Shown: positions 41,193 to 50,529, counted from the first letter of the stretch. The stretch is DNA of 64,000 nucleotides from LMUY01 sp965198565 (GCA_965198565.1 OZ240665.1:4588001-4652000); one strand, 5' to 3'. Program-made: numbers and translations. Notes: a model not told the origin generated them from the sequence alone.

Positions 41193-43571
41193 TTAACTCT
41201 CCTCTGCTGGCGATGATACGTCAGATTGAGCGTTGAGCGTAGCATCATGGCCGATCCGTCGAGGCTGACGGTTAGCACCTTTTCCGCCCCCCCCGCCCCC
41301 ACCGCCACCCCCTTGTGCAAGTCGCTTCTGTTCACCGATGTTCTTTGCTGTCTGAAGCATGCTGTTTGCGCCCCCTCTGATCCCCGTCAGCGTGGCACCC
41401 ATGCCAGCCATGCCGACATCCTGGCTGAAGCGTTCGATGTCCAGTCGGTTCGCCGGTTGGACGCCGATCAGCTTCACGACGTGGTGGGGAACGAGTGTGA
41501 TGAGACGGAAGGCGACCAGCGCGAGGGTCACCTCCATGAGCACGAACATGCAGAGCAGCACGATCAAGCCAAGCAGATTGGTCACGAACCAACCATGGGA
41601 CAAGGCAAAGCCTGCGGCGATGCAGAAGCCCTGCAGCAAGAGCCACGACATCGAACTGAACACGAAGTAGCCCATCATTAACCCGAACAGCATCAGGACC
41701 GGACGGAACAGGACGTTGAAGAGCAGTCCGTAACCCTCGATCCCCCGGCCGTGTAGTCCGTCGCCTTGGAAGGTAAGATGGGCGAACATCCAGAGCGGAA
41801 CAGCGATGACGGCCTCGATCACCAGGATCAGCCAGCCGGCGACACCCGCGATCCACATGGCATATGGGATCATCGGCAGCACGTAGGCGATGAGGAGACC
41901 GGGGACGAGGAGGCACATGATCCCGTAGAAGATCGGTGTGGCCAGGAACGTCATGGCTAGGTGGCCGGCCCCAGCCGCAGCCGCTCCGCTGAAATTCAAG
42001 GTCAGGACGTTCCAAGCGACGACCCCCGCTGTCGCCGTGGTCGAGGACAAGATCGCGGCCAAACCCAGCGCAGAGACCGATATCAGAACCAGTGTTTGTC
42101 CAAGATTGATGAGCGCGGCAAAGGGGTCCGTCCAGCCCGAGCCAGTCGTGGGGGAGATGGTCGCCACGATCGCGTTCAACACCCGCTCGTTCAGATGGAT
42201 GCTGCGTACAATCTGGTCGATGGTGCTCGCGCCGTTTTCGCCGGGTGTCGCGCCGCTGAACAGCTCGGAGTTACCGCCGGGGGCGTCAAGGCCATCCTGG
42301 GTGTCCACGTAGGCCTTCAATTGCTCCTGGAACGTCAGGATCGACGACACCAGCGGCGCGAGGTCTCTGGAGAGGCCCCAGCCAAGCCCCTGGTAGGTTG
42401 GCGGCTGCACCGTTGGCACAGACGAAAGGAGGGAGAGCGTTTGGCCATTCAGGCGAGCAATCTCGACGTAATACGCGCCGGCCGACGTCCACCCGAGCGC
42501 GTCGAGCTTATTCTGGTTCGCGGCAAGGCCCAGCTCACCACCTCGGGCGGCGTCAGAGGTTGCCAGGGCAGACCGGAGGGCACTGGTGAAATCGGTCGCT
42601 GCCTGGGTAAGCTGTTGTGTATAGTCCTGTGTCCCATTAATCATCGTGCTCATCAACTGACTTAGCGCGTTCGACTGACGGGTTTGCCAGAGTTGCTGGG
42701 CGACTGTTTGAGCGTCATTTCTGATATCGTTTTGGACGACCGAAGTAAGCGCGTTCAATTGCGCCGCTGTCATGTCAACGGACACGCCAGCATAGTTCGT
42801 CGCGGTCGGATTTGGCTGGCGCAGGGTAACGCTTCCACACACCGGCGACTGGATGTCGTTGCCGTTGCTCATGGCATAGATCCAACTCTGATAAGCACCG
42901 CTGTTCGCCAGAGTGCCGCCAAGTGAGCTTCGGATCGGGGTTGGGGCCGGAACAAGATTTGGGTTGCCGGAGGCGATGTTGACCAGAGCCCGGCACAACT
43001 CATTCTCCATCAAGCCGCTCACGATCGTCTTTGTGCCCGGTATCATCGGCGTTGTGATAGGAAGTGCATCTGGACCGACGGCTTTGATGGCGGACGTATA
43101 GACGGCCCGTCCCATGCCGATGCCCCACATGGCAACCTGCATCACTGCCGCCTGGCCGCTACTGAACCCAGAAGCGAGCGGGAACATCATGACCAGGGCG
43201 AAGATCAGTCTAACTGGCGCCCACGAGCTGGTGGTGGTGCTGAGGACCCGCCCACTCTCGGCGGCACGGTGGATCTGGATGATGGTGGAGTACGCCATGA
43301 AGGCGGCTGCGAGAGCCAGGATATAGCCCGAGAGCTGGCCAACCATTTTGCCGATGACCGTGTTCTCGGAGCCGATGCCTGGCAAGGCAGTGCCCGATCC
43401 AGTTGGAAAGATGGACCTGAGAACCTGGGCTGCCCAGTCATCCGCAGGATCGAGCGCCGACCAAGTAGTTTGATAGGCGTTGCCGGTTGCGGCGTGGGCG
43501 GTGCCGGCGAGGCACATCAGCGTCAGGCCGACAGCGATTAGAAGGGGGATGGTGGTCCGGGGGCGGGGCAT
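41193..43571 (-). CDS. DotA/TraY-family conjugal transfer / type IVB secretion membrane protein
   Basis: 792 residues from the second ATG (43571), which has GAGG at a good distance; an upstream ATG at 43592 is also possible. Signal peptide PLLIAVGLTLMCLAGTAHA, then membrane helices after GQLSGYILALAAAFMAYSTI, a long periplasmic domain (about 180-470) and four to five C-terminal helices. The block AVMQVAMWGIGMGRAVYTSA and the late YVLPMIPYAMWIAGVAGWLI are typical of DotA/TraY. DotA/TraY is an inner-membrane component of type IVB systems and IncI-type conjugation. A Gly10 run is near the C-terminus. No other core dot/icm/tra genes lie in the window, so this is a relic or an outlying part of an integrative element. 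Confidence 0.85.
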   Translation of the reverse strand: MPRPRTTIPLLIAVGLTLMCLAGTAHAATGNAYQTTWSALDPADDWAAQVLRSIFPTGSGTALPGIGSENTVIGKMVGQLSGYILALAAAFMAYSTIIQIHRAAESGRVLSTTTSSWAPVRLIFALVMMFPLASGFSSGQAAVMQVAMWGIGMGRAVYTSAIKAVGPDALPITTPMIPGTKTIVSGLMENELCRALVNIASGNPNLVPAPTPIRSSLGGTLANSGAYQSWIYAMSNGNDIQSPVCGSVTLRQPNPTATNYAGVSVDMTAAQLNALTSVVQNDIRNDAQTVAQQLWQTRQSNALSQLMSTMINGTQDYTQQLTQAATDFTSALRSALATSDAARGGELGLAANQNKLDALGWTSAGAYYVEIARLNGQTLSLLSSVPTVQPPTYQGLGWGLSRDLAPLVSSILTFQEQLKAYVDTQDGLDAPGGNSELFSGATPGENGASTIDQIVRSIHLNERVLNAIVATISPTTGSGWTDPFAALINLGQTLVLISVSALGLAAILSSTTATAGVVAWNVLTLNFSGAAAAGAGHLAMTFLATPIFYGIMCLLVPGLLIAYVLPMIPYAMWIAGVAGWLILVIEAVIAVPLWMFAHLTFQGDGLHGRGIEGYGLLFNVLFRPVLMLFGLMMGYFVFSSMSWLLLQGFCIAAGFALSHGWFVTNLLGLIVLLCMFVLMEVTLALVAFRLITLVPHHVVKLIGVQPANRLDIERFSQDVGMAGMGATLTGIRGGANSMLQTAKNIGEQKRLAQGGGGGGGGGGKGANRQPRRIGHDATLNAQSDVSSPAEES

Positions 43572-43646
43572 CGCGTCCTCATTGAGGTTCATGGCCCTCG
43601 TAGGATGCGATGCCCCATTGCGAGCGATGGCACTGGAAACAAGGCG

Positions 43647-43852
43647 CTACGGAGACATCCCTGGCGACGCTGATGCGCGCGTCTCTGGAGCCGCCTCACG
43701 ACCAAACATCGCCCGCACGCGCTCGATGGCTTTGTTGAAGATTTCGGCAACCTTCTGACCCAGCTCTTCCATCACGCTCTTGCCCGGCGTACGCCCGGGA
43801 ATGCGTTCTGTCGCCTCGCCGATCGCTTCGTCAGCCTTCTGGAACCGTGCGT
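43647..43852 (-). pseudogene. C-terminal fragment, probably of a conjugal relaxase/mobilisation protein
   Basis: About 68 residues in one frame (FQKADEAIGEATERIPGRTP then GKSVMEELGQKVAEIFNKAI and ERVRAMFGRE), ending in TAG at 43647. The amphipathic Lys/Glu helix followed by a short Arg-rich tail resembles C-termini of large plasmid relaxases, but it is too short for certainty. It is cut exactly where an IS1182 right end begins (43853). Confidence 0.45.
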
Positions 43853-44016
43853 CTAGCAGCCTGTCGGAGTGGGTTTGGGCGTGATTTCATGGTCGGTCTA
43901 GGGTCGACGCCTGCGCTTGCGATTTGAGAGGCGTCAGACGGCTTTTCGTTTTCTGAGCGTAGTTGTGGCCCCTGACAGTTGCCATGAGCGGCTTGGGACG
44001 GCTGCAAGGGGGCTAG
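43853..44016 (-). mobile_element. IS1182 right-end remnant
   Basis: This 164-nt stretch is the reverse complement of the last 161 nt of the element at 29434-31142, with about six differences. It starts with CTAGCAGCCTGTCGGA and ends at a CTAG where the IS5-type element begins, so the IS5 element inserted into a now-deleted IS1182 copy. Confidence 0.9.
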
Positions 44017-44939
44017 GGTCCGTTCGCATTTCGGTGCTTACCGAAGCAGGCCCTTGATCCAGTCCAGTGATGCGGCAATTGCAACGCCGGCGGCGTAGGA
44101 TGTCGCGGTCTTGTCGTATCGGGTTGCGATGGCGCGCCGCTTCCTTCAACCGCGACCAGCAGCGTTCGATCAGGTTGCGATGCCGATATATGTAGTCGGG
44201 ACACGGCTCCGGTTGCTTGGTCCCGCGGCGCGATGGCACCACAGGAATGGCGCCCATGGCACGCACATCCGAGCGGAAGGCCCGAGCGTCGCAAGCCATG
44301 TCGGCCAGCACCCACGAGGGCGCCTCCGGCAACCGGTGCAGGAGTGTCAGGGACGGTGCCAGTTCATGGGCCTGGCCAGGTGCCAGCAGGAAGTCTACCA
44401 GCCGTCCGGCCGCATCGCAGACACCGACGATCTTGGTGCCAAGCCCACCCCGCGATCGGCCCAGCGCCTCGCCTTTGTCGGCTAGATCGCGAGTGAGTCG
44501 CAGACTCAATCCCGGTCTTTGCCCAAGGCTTTGCCGGGTCGCGCACCGGAGGCCTTCTGATGAGCGCGAGCGATCGTGCCGTCGATGCAGGCAAACGCCA
44601 ACTTCGGCTCTCCCTGCGCCACCAAGTGAGCCATGATCTTGTCCCACACGCCACGCACAGCCCACCGGCGGAAGCGGAGGTAGGCATGATGCCAGTCGCC
44701 CAGCTCGGCTGGGATCGAACGCCATTTTGCCCCGTTGTCGAGCCGCCAGATGATCGCCTCGATCGTGCGGCGATCTTCGGTCCGCGGACGGGCTCCACGA
44801 ATTTCAGCCGCCGCGATAGCTGCTTCGAACTTCGTCCATTGGGCATCCGTCAGGACTTGCATCGTCTCTCCGCTCAGACGACCAACCAAACCAGGCTTCC
44901 CGTGACCGCCTCAAGTCGCGAAATGCGAACGGACTCTAA
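44013..44939 (-). mobile_element. IS5-family (IS427-group) insertion sequence
   Basis: Imperfect inverted ends GGGTCCGTTCGCATTTCG (from 44016) and CGCGAAATGCGAACGGACTC (to 44936), bordered by CTAG and CTAA, matching the NTAN target of the group. About 0.92 kb. Confidence 0.82.
44038..44862 (-). pseudogene. IS5/IS427-group transposase with two frameshifts
   Basis: Starts MQVLTDAQWTKFEAAIAAAE and continues with TIEAIIWRLDNGAKWRSIPA and FACIDGTIARAHQKASGARP (first Asp). Near 44,515 the homologous frame changes, giving GRSRGGLGTKIVGVCDAAGR, VLADMACDARAFRSDVRAMG (second Asp) and RHRNLIERCWSRLKE (Glu). Near 44,130 it changes again to TRYDKTATSYAAGVAIAASL and ends DWIKGLLR with TAA at 44038. IS427-group elements often use one programmed frameshift; two indicates decay. 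Confidence 0.82.
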
Positions 44940-45049
44940 CAAGCCTGTCTCCTCATGGAGACGTGAGTGCGCCAGCCAGCTCGTTCGTGCTCGTTTGCAA
45001 CCGCTGGTAAACATGGGTGCAAGCTAGGCTTGAAGATACAACCCTGAGT

Positions 45050-45064
45050 TTAACGACGCATTAA
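45050..45064 (+). promoter_or_regulatory. CtrA box upstream of ctrA
   Basis: TTAACGACGCATTAA is a perfect TTAA-N7-TTAA CtrA recognition sequence, 60 nt before the ctrA start. It suggests autoregulation. The rest of the gap 44940-45123 shows no gene. Confidence 0.8.
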
Positions 45065-45123
45065 CTTCCACCCGGGAGCGTGCACGCATATGTAGCTGCA
45101 ACCAACGGTTGATGAGGCCCACA

Positions 45124-45933
45124 ATGCGCGTCCTACTCGTAGAAGACGACCTGATCGCAGCCCGCGGCATCGCTCTGATGCTCAAGTCACAGGGCTTGAC
45201 CATCGACACCACCGACACGGGCGAAGAGGCGCTCGAACTGGTGCGCCGATACGACTACGACATCATGATTCTGGACCTCATGCTGCCGGACATAGAGGGC
45301 TACGAGGTGGTCCGCCGGATGCGCGCCACCCGCTTGGAGACGCCGGTGTTGATCCTCTCTGGCCTCTCCCGTCCCGCCGCCAAGGTGAAGGGTTTCGGCG
45401 TGGGTGCGGATGACTTCATCTCCAAGCCCTTCGACAAGGCCGAGCTGGTGGCACGCATGCAGGCCATCGTGCGCCGCAGTAAGGGCTACAGCGAGCCCAC
45501 CCTGCGCGTCGGCGACCTGCAACTGAACCTCAGCAGCCGCGAGGTCCTCGTGTCCGGCACCGTGGTGCACGTCACGGGCAAGGAATACTCCATTCTTGAA
45601 CTCCTGGTCCTGCGCAAGGGCATGGTGCTGACCAAGGAGGCGTTCCTCAACCACGTCTATGGTGGCATGGATGAACCAGAGATGAAGATCATCGACGTCT
45701 TCATCTGCAAACTGCGTAGAAAGCTGACCGCCGTCGGCGCTGGCAACCTCATCGCCACCGTCTGGGGCCGCGGCTACATGATGCGCGACTCTGCCCAGGA
45801 CCATGAAACGGCACAGCCGGGGGCGTATCAAGCTGACCGCCAACCCGCTTTCGACACAGCAGGCTATCCTGTAGGTCGTTCTGCAATGGCACTACAGCAA
45901 ACGCCGGGGTTGTCGGCATGTTCACCAACGTAA
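45124..45933 (+). CDS. ctrA: Cell-cycle/motility response regulator CtrA
   Basis: 269 residues starting MRVLLVEDDL. The receiver has the phospho-Asp51 (LDLMLPD) and the FDKAELVARM region, with Lys104 in SKPFDK. The OmpR-type winged helix is nearly invariant for CtrA: VVHVTGKEYSILELLVLRKG, TKEAFLNHVYGGMDEPEMKI, IDVFICKLRRKLT, VWGRGYMMRD. About 35 extra C-terminal residues after MRDSAQDHE do not resemble typical CtrA tails and may reflect a joined downstream sequence. It lies between an IS5 element and an AraC relic, with a CtrA box upstream. Whether this is the sole chromosomal ctrA or an accessory copy cannot be told here. In Rhodospirillales CtrA controls motility more than viability. Confidence 0.92.
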   Translation: MRVLLVEDDLIAARGIALMLKSQGLTIDTTDTGEEALELVRRYDYDIMILDLMLPDIEGYEVVRRMRATRLETPVLILSGLSRPAAKVKGFGVGADDFISKPFDKAELVARMQAIVRRSKGYSEPTLRVGDLQLNLSSREVLVSGTVVHVTGKEYSILELLVLRKGMVLTKEAFLNHVYGGMDEPEMKIIDVFICKLRRKLTAVGAGNLIATVWGRGYMMRDSAQDHETAQPGAYQADRQPAFDTAGYPVGRSAMALQQTPGLSACSPT

Positions 45934-46199
45934 GTGGGAATATTTGGGCGTTCACGTTGACTAAGCCGGTGCGATCCCTTCGCTTGCCGATTACGCCTCG
46001 GCCTGCGCCCCGACTGCGGCCGGGCGAATACGTCACGCCCGAGTTGCGGCCGCGCCGCCAGCCAATCGGCGGTGCCGCGCAGGACGTGGCGGTCGTCCGG
46101 CGTGGGCTGCGCGTAACCGGGTGCGACCGCCTCCCCGGCTGGCGGCGGCTCCCCCGCGTACAGCATCCGCGAGCGCAGCAGCAACAGGCGGGCGGCGTG
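45934..46199. other. Gap after ctrA: no confident gene
   Basis: A minus-strand frame (45864-46286) reads PDDRHVLRGTADWLAARPQL and is slightly protein-like, but no family or start is supported. It may be another gene fragment. Confidence 0.35.
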
Positions 46200-46433
46200 G
46201 AGGCGGTCGTGCGCGCCGGCCTGAGCCGGGAGTGGAAAAATCCTGGGCAAGGGCCGATTACCTATCTCACCGGTTGGCGGATGCACCTGGCCGCATGCGA
46301 TCTCGCCAGCGGGATTGCCGTGGCGATGGGGCCAACCGCATTGGTTATGAGTTGGGTGCGGCTTTTACCCAGGCATTTTAGCGTAATTACGACGTCAGTC
46401 CGGCGCGTTACCGCGAGGCGGTAAGAACCACTC
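46200..46433 (+). pseudogene. AraC-family regulator C-terminal fragment
   Basis: Reads GPITYLTGWRMHLAACDLAS in one frame, then IGYELGAAFTQAF in the next, a TAG in the run (near 46379), then RNYDVSPARYREAV. These are the two helix-turn-helix segments of the AraC DNA-binding domain, split by one frameshift and one stop. The sensor domain is missing. Confidence 0.75.
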
Positions 46434-46534
46434 CGCGCAGCAATTGCTGACGCAAAGCCCTTGATTAGCGCATCCAATGACCATCTTTTTTAAGATCAGG
46501 CCATAGGGGCGACGTTACGCGCCGCGCCCCGTAA

Positions 46535-48268
46535 TTACGCTACCTTCAGCGGCAACTGTAAGTAGGAACCGTGCGCGCCCCCCGCGTGAATAACATGTTG
46601 TCCACGGTTCCGTGATACATAACCGCCTACTCCGGGCATGATAGCTCCCAACGCGTTCTGAGAATCGATGATGAGCCGTAGTTGCTCACCAGGATAGAAA
46701 ACGAGGCCGAGCGGCAACAGGCCGACCTCTATGTCCACAATCTCGCCAGGAGACAGCTTCTCGATGCGGTCGAAGCTATGCTCGGGCACAGTCTCGGTGG
46801 ACGACGCCGGGTCGAGATGCCGTGCAGACACACGCAAGCGCCCAGGCGAGCCTTTATATCGCAGCACCGTTCCGCCTCGCTCGGTCGCGTCCTGCATCAT
46901 CGCGCCTTGATTTGGGATGTTGAACTGCTGGAGGTGATTGCCCAGGGCATCGAGCTTTTGGACAAGGAAGAACAGGTCCATGTCATCGGCATCCTTTGCC
47001 TCCACCCACAGCCGCAGCTTGGGGTAGCCCACCATGACTGTTTCGGTTTCAAATCGGATAATGAACGAAGCCAGGCCCGGCTGCGTCTGCGCGTCGTACA
47101 CCACGGTCGATGCGTTGGACGGCACCTCACGCACCAGGCTCCGCGTGCTGCCGTTAAGATAGAACTTCGTGTCCAAGACACCCTCGGGAGGAAATGTGGT
47201 AGCCGGCAGGTTGGTGCGGTCCCCACCTTTCATGTCGAGGACAGAGTAGCGGACCCGAGATGTCTGTTCCCAGCCGTTTTGTTCGCCCTTCAAGTAGTGA
47301 TCGAAGAACCGGCGTAAGTCCTCAACGTGGAAGCTATCGTAGTAATCAGGCCACTCTAATGTGTTATGTATGCGTAGCCATTTCTCCTGCGACGCGATGC
47401 GACGCCAGGCGCGGAACGTTCCCGCGGTGTGAAGCGTGTTAGAATAGCTGGCGACGACGTAGGCCGGCACAATGATCTTATCGAGACGCGCGGCTTTGTC
47501 TTCCCAAAGCTCGTTTACCAGCGGATGGCGCTTAGCCTCTGCCACGATATCTTCACGTTGACCTTTGCCGGCATAATTGTGTTGAAGTCGTTCGGGGAAG
47601 CCGAAGTCCGGAATGCCACCCTCCATGACGAGGTCGCGATACGCGTCGGTTAACCCCTCCCAAGGGTTGATGACGGTGAGGTGCGGAGGCTGCTCCGCTG
47701 CAGTGAACCACTGCATCATGGTGAGGTAGGAGGTGCCACTCATCGCGACCTTGCCCGTGCACCAAGTCTGCACCGCGAGCCATTCGATGACGTCGTAGCA
47801 GTCCTGGCCCTCCTGGCGGCCAAGCATGACGCTGTCGCCGTCGCAATGAGCAATGCCGCGCGCGTCTGGATTGCACACCGCGTATCCATGCGCGCACCAG
47901 TAAGCCGGGTCAGGACCTTCGAATTTCTCGAGCCCTGATACCAGCTCGTTATCCATGCCGAGCATGGTGAAAAGCGACGTGGTTCTAACAGAACTACCCC
48001 CGCTTTTGCCGTATGGACTCCACGCGACGATCACGGGCAGCTTTTCTGACCCGGTAGGCCGGAAGACATCGACATAGATCGTCACACCGTCGCGCAGGGT
48101 GACTGCGATGTCCCGCTCAAACACGATGTCTGTCGTCAGTGCCTTGAATTGCGGCGCAATCTTGTGGCCAGCCGGCAATGTCGTCGTGCTAGGATTGAAG
48201 CCTGTGAAAAGCCCATGCTCATTTTCGTTGTAGGGGTAGGATGGGACGAAGATCCTCTCAGCACTCAT
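46535..48268 (-). CDS. CocE/NonD-family alpha/beta hydrolase (peptidase S15-type)
   Basis: 577 residues. The S15 domain begins RDIAVTLRDGVTIYVDVFRP; the oxyanion region is PVIVAWSPYGKSG; Asp in PDARGIAHCDGD; the nucleophile Ser is in KVAMSGTSYLTMMQ (about 179); the cap and WPDYYDSFHVEDLRRFFDHY (His/Asp region) follow. The C-terminal jelly-roll domain starts near 370 and has LPLGLVFYPGEQLRLIIDSQ. Hydrolases of this group cleave esters or amides such as cocaine or nonactin; the substrate here is unknown. It is divergent from the SnoaL-like gene. Lower GC than its neighbours suggests recent transfer. Confidence 0.9.
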   Translation of the reverse strand: MSAERIFVPSYPYNENEHGLFTGFNPSTTTLPAGHKIAPQFKALTTDIVFERDIAVTLRDGVTIYVDVFRPTGSEKLPVIVAWSPYGKSGGSSVRTTSLFTMLGMDNELVSGLEKFEGPDPAYWCAHGYAVCNPDARGIAHCDGDSVMLGRQEGQDCYDVIEWLAVQTWCTGKVAMSGTSYLTMMQWFTAAEQPPHLTVINPWEGLTDAYRDLVMEGGIPDFGFPERLQHNYAGKGQREDIVAEAKRHPLVNELWEDKAARLDKIIVPAYVVASYSNTLHTAGTFRAWRRIASQEKWLRIHNTLEWPDYYDSFHVEDLRRFFDHYLKGEQNGWEQTSRVRYSVLDMKGGDRTNLPATTFPPEGVLDTKFYLNGSTRSLVREVPSNASTVVYDAQTQPGLASFIIRFETETVMVGYPKLRLWVEAKDADDMDLFFLVQKLDALGNHLQQFNIPNQGAMMQDATERGGTVLRYKGSPGRLRVSARHLDPASSTETVPEHSFDRIEKLSPGEIVDIEVGLLPLGLVFYPGEQLRLIIDSQNALGAIMPGVGGYVSRNRGQHVIHAGGAHGSYLQLPLKVA

Positions 48269-48617
48269 TTACTATTTCCTTCTCTGGCCTATGCGTTCGA
48301 AGAAGTGGAGGGGGACGCATGCAAGCCTACGATGTAATTTAGACAGACCAGAGGTTATCAAGGCAAGCCTTCTATGCGAAGGCAAATCTTGAAGTCGTCT
48401 GCTACGTCGGAAGATAGGAAAGTTGAACTTGTCATATGAACGCGGACTGACATTTGGAGTTTCGTTCAGGCTCGATTCGGTCAAGGCCGATTGGTTGCGC
48501 AGAGAGGTCAGACAGCAATGTTCCGTCCAACCAGTCGAGATCGTTCCCGCTCGCTCGGTCTGGCGCAACTCCCGCGTTATCGGCTACGTGTTCATTGGCT
48601 GATAGAGGAGAACTTGG
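48269..48617. promoter_or_regulatory. Divergent intergenic region, CocE hydrolase / SnoaL-like gene
   Basis: About 350 nt with no gene; should hold both promoters. A GAGGAG ribosome binding site precedes the SnoaL-like ATG at 48618. No clear palindrome or known operator recognised. Confidence 0.4.
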
Positions 48618-49109
48618 ATGGTACAGGATTTGGCTGAGCGGATCGCGCGCATTGAGGATCGCATTGCAATCAGCGAACTGCGTGCGCGGTATTCTTTCCT
48701 GGTCGATCATGGGAAAGGGCGGGATGCCGTCGACCTATATACGGATGATGGCGAGTTTCACGGGCCGGTCAATGTTTACCGGGGGCGGGAGGAGCAGCTA
48801 AAGCACTATGAACAGCATGCTCTTTCAGGCATGTGGCATTTCATATGTAACGAGATCATCGAGATTGACGGCGACTCCGCGACCGGCAAGTGCTACTGCG
48901 AGATGCCGTGTGTGTTTCAGGGCGAGAGCTACGTCTGTGCATGCCAGTATGATGATGTGCTTGTTCGTCAGAATGGAACTTGGAAGTTTAAACGTCGTAC
49001 GGTGACGTTTTATTACTTTGTTCCCTTGAAAGAAGGTTGGGGGAAGGAGCGCATGCAGTTCCCTTCGGAAGATCGAAATCGAGCATTATCTGCCAGCTCT
49101 GCCGAATAA
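48618..49109 (+). CDS. SnoaL-like / NTF2-fold protein
   Basis: 163 residues. The N-terminal helix AERIARIEDRIAISELRARY, then SFLVDHGKGRDAVDLYTDDGEF, GPVNVYRGREEQLKHYEQHA and a C-terminal ENGTWKFKRRTVTFYYFVPL-like strand (here QNGTWKFK) follow the NTF2 pattern of SnoaL_4 proteins. Many such proteins are dehydratases, isomerases or ring-hydroxylating-dioxygenase-associated subunits in catabolic clusters. Catalytic residues cannot be assigned. Divergent from the CocE-type hydrolase, so the two may be one catabolic module. Confidence 0.82.
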   Translation: MVQDLAERIARIEDRIAISELRARYSFLVDHGKGRDAVDLYTDDGEFHGPVNVYRGREEQLKHYEQHALSGMWHFICNEIIEIDGDSATGKCYCEMPCVFQGESYVCACQYDDVLVRQNGTWKFKRRTVTFYYFVPLKEGWGKERMQFPSEDRNRALSASSAE

Positions 49110-49340
49110 CCGGCGCGAGCCAGCCTCGTCTCGATGATCAGCCGCTTCTATGGCGCAAGATTGGTCACCGTCCGTGAGGCTGAAGGCAGTGCAGCAGCAT
49201 GATGAGTGTCCACTCGCCCGGTCATCATGAATTGCGGCCGCTATGGTCGCGCTTTTGACCACCGTAACATCTGTGACAATGCGGCTGCCGAAGCCCACGA
49301 GGCGATGCAAAAGGGTATGTTCTAGGCAACATAGACGGAC
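49110..49340. other. Gap with a possible 3' gene fragment
   Basis: One plus-strand frame near 49208-49325 reads STRPVIMNCGRYGRAFDHRN and ends in TAG. It is protein-like but unidentified and has no start. Treated as a possible fragment. Confidence 0.3.
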
Positions 49341-49505
49341 TAGGGTCTAGTCGCATTTTTGACTTGAGGCGGCCACGAGAAAGCTGATAGGCTTGATCGC
49401 CGGAGTGGAGAGACGATGCAAGTCCTGACGGATGCCCAGTGGGCGAAGTTTGAAGCAGCGATTGCGGCTGCTGGTATCCTCGGAGCCCGACCGCGGAGCG
49501 AGGGG
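49341..49505 (+). mobile_element. IS5/IS427-group left-end remnant
   Basis: Begins TAGGGTCTAGTCGCATTTTTG and holds the start MQVLTDAQWAKFEAAIAAAG of the same transposase type as at 44038-44862. It is cut at about 49,505 by the IS6-type element. Confidence 0.85.
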
Positions 49506-50336
49506 CACTGTCAACTTGTTGGACGGAGGTTGTGATTTCGGGCGATCAGGGCGGCGTGCCGTGGTTACGCCGTTGCGGCGACGCCGGTCACCTCGGCCCA
49601 AATCTGAAAGGCTTGGATCCGTGCGGCTCGATACTGGGGAGCGGGCACTCGATGGCGGCGTAGGTGAAAGAGGTTGCTGATCTCGTCATGGGCGGACAAC
49701 AAGCGCTGCGCTTGGCCGGCTGACTTGAACCGCTTCATCTGCCGCTCTCGCGACCGGGTCGGCTACTGCGAGTTTTCCGCCCCGTTGTTGAGGTCTTTGT
49801 GCTTCCGGTGCTTGACGGACGGCATAATCTCGCTTGACGGCTCGTAGCTCGCCAGCTTGTCGATGAGCATGACACGCGGTGAGCGCGTCTACTTTTCAGC
49901 AGCTTGCGCAGCAGGTGCTTAGCGGCCTGCGTGTCGCGCCGGCTCTGCATCAGGATGTCGAGCATCATCCCGGTCTGGTCGCAGCGCGCCGCAGCCAGTG
50001 CTTTATGCCCGAAATCGTAATCACGACCTAATCCATGTGCCACTTGTCGCCAGCCGCAGGCAGCCTGCGCCGGATCTGGTTGGCAAACACCTGCCCGAAC
50101 CTCAGCGCCCATTGGCGCACGGTTTCATAGCTGACGATGATGCCGCGCGCGGCCAGCAGCTCGTCCACCATCCACAAGCTTAGCGGGAAGCGGAAGTAGA
50201 GCCAGCCGGCGTGGCTGATGATCTCAGCCGCAAAGCGGCAGCCGGCGTAGCTTGGGCAGGCAGGTGTCGTCATCCCGCCCGCCTACCCGGCTCAGCTCGA
50301 TCCCAAAAGCCGGCCAGCCGCCGAGTTGACAGTGCG
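49504..50336 (-). mobile_element. IS6-family insertion sequence, decayed
   Basis: Ends GGCACTGTCAACTTG (left) and GAGTTGACAGTGCGC (right) match the IS6 terminal pattern. The only gene is a broken transposase. Inserted in the IS5 remnant on its left. Confidence 0.8.
49565..50273 (-). pseudogene. IS6-family transposase, multiple frameshifts
   Basis: The frame from 50273 reads PSYAGCRFAAEIISHAGWLY then FRFPLSLWMVDELLAARGII, SYETVRQWALRFGQVFANQI and RRRLPAAGDKWHMD, the IS6 N-terminal and first DDE segment, and stops. Two further segments follow in other frames: DGMMLDILMQSRRDTQAAKH and RERQMKRFKSAGQAQ. The C-terminus ends VTGVAATA with TAA at 49565. Confidence 0.82.
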
Positions 50337-50380
50337 CACCGCGCTGTTCACCAGCTTCGTTCCCCGCGGCGTGTGGGAAT

Positions 50381-50485
50381 CCGTTCTCTAATCGCGTCTG
50401 CTCTGTCAACAGCTTCTTGCTTGCTGCGTTGTCGCCGTAGCAAGGTCACGGTTCTCTCCGCGGTCGACGTCTGCCGCCGCAACAT
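50381..50485. repeat. 105-bp inverted repeat, left arm
   Basis: CCGTTCTCTAATCGCGTCTG ... GCCGCCGCAACAT is the reverse complement of 52154-52258 with one mismatch in 105 nt. The two arms flank IS256 copy 2 and an IS110 remnant. Confidence 0.95.
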
Positions 50486-50529
50486 TCGGTCCGAAGCACA
50501 GGCGCTGCAATGTCCACAAAGGGCTCTCG

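Noticed and set aside
41290..41330. Run of glycine codons in the TraY-like gene as a phase-variable tract
   Set aside because: The codons are mixed (not a long single-base run at every position), lie near the C-terminus and keep the frame. No support for switching.
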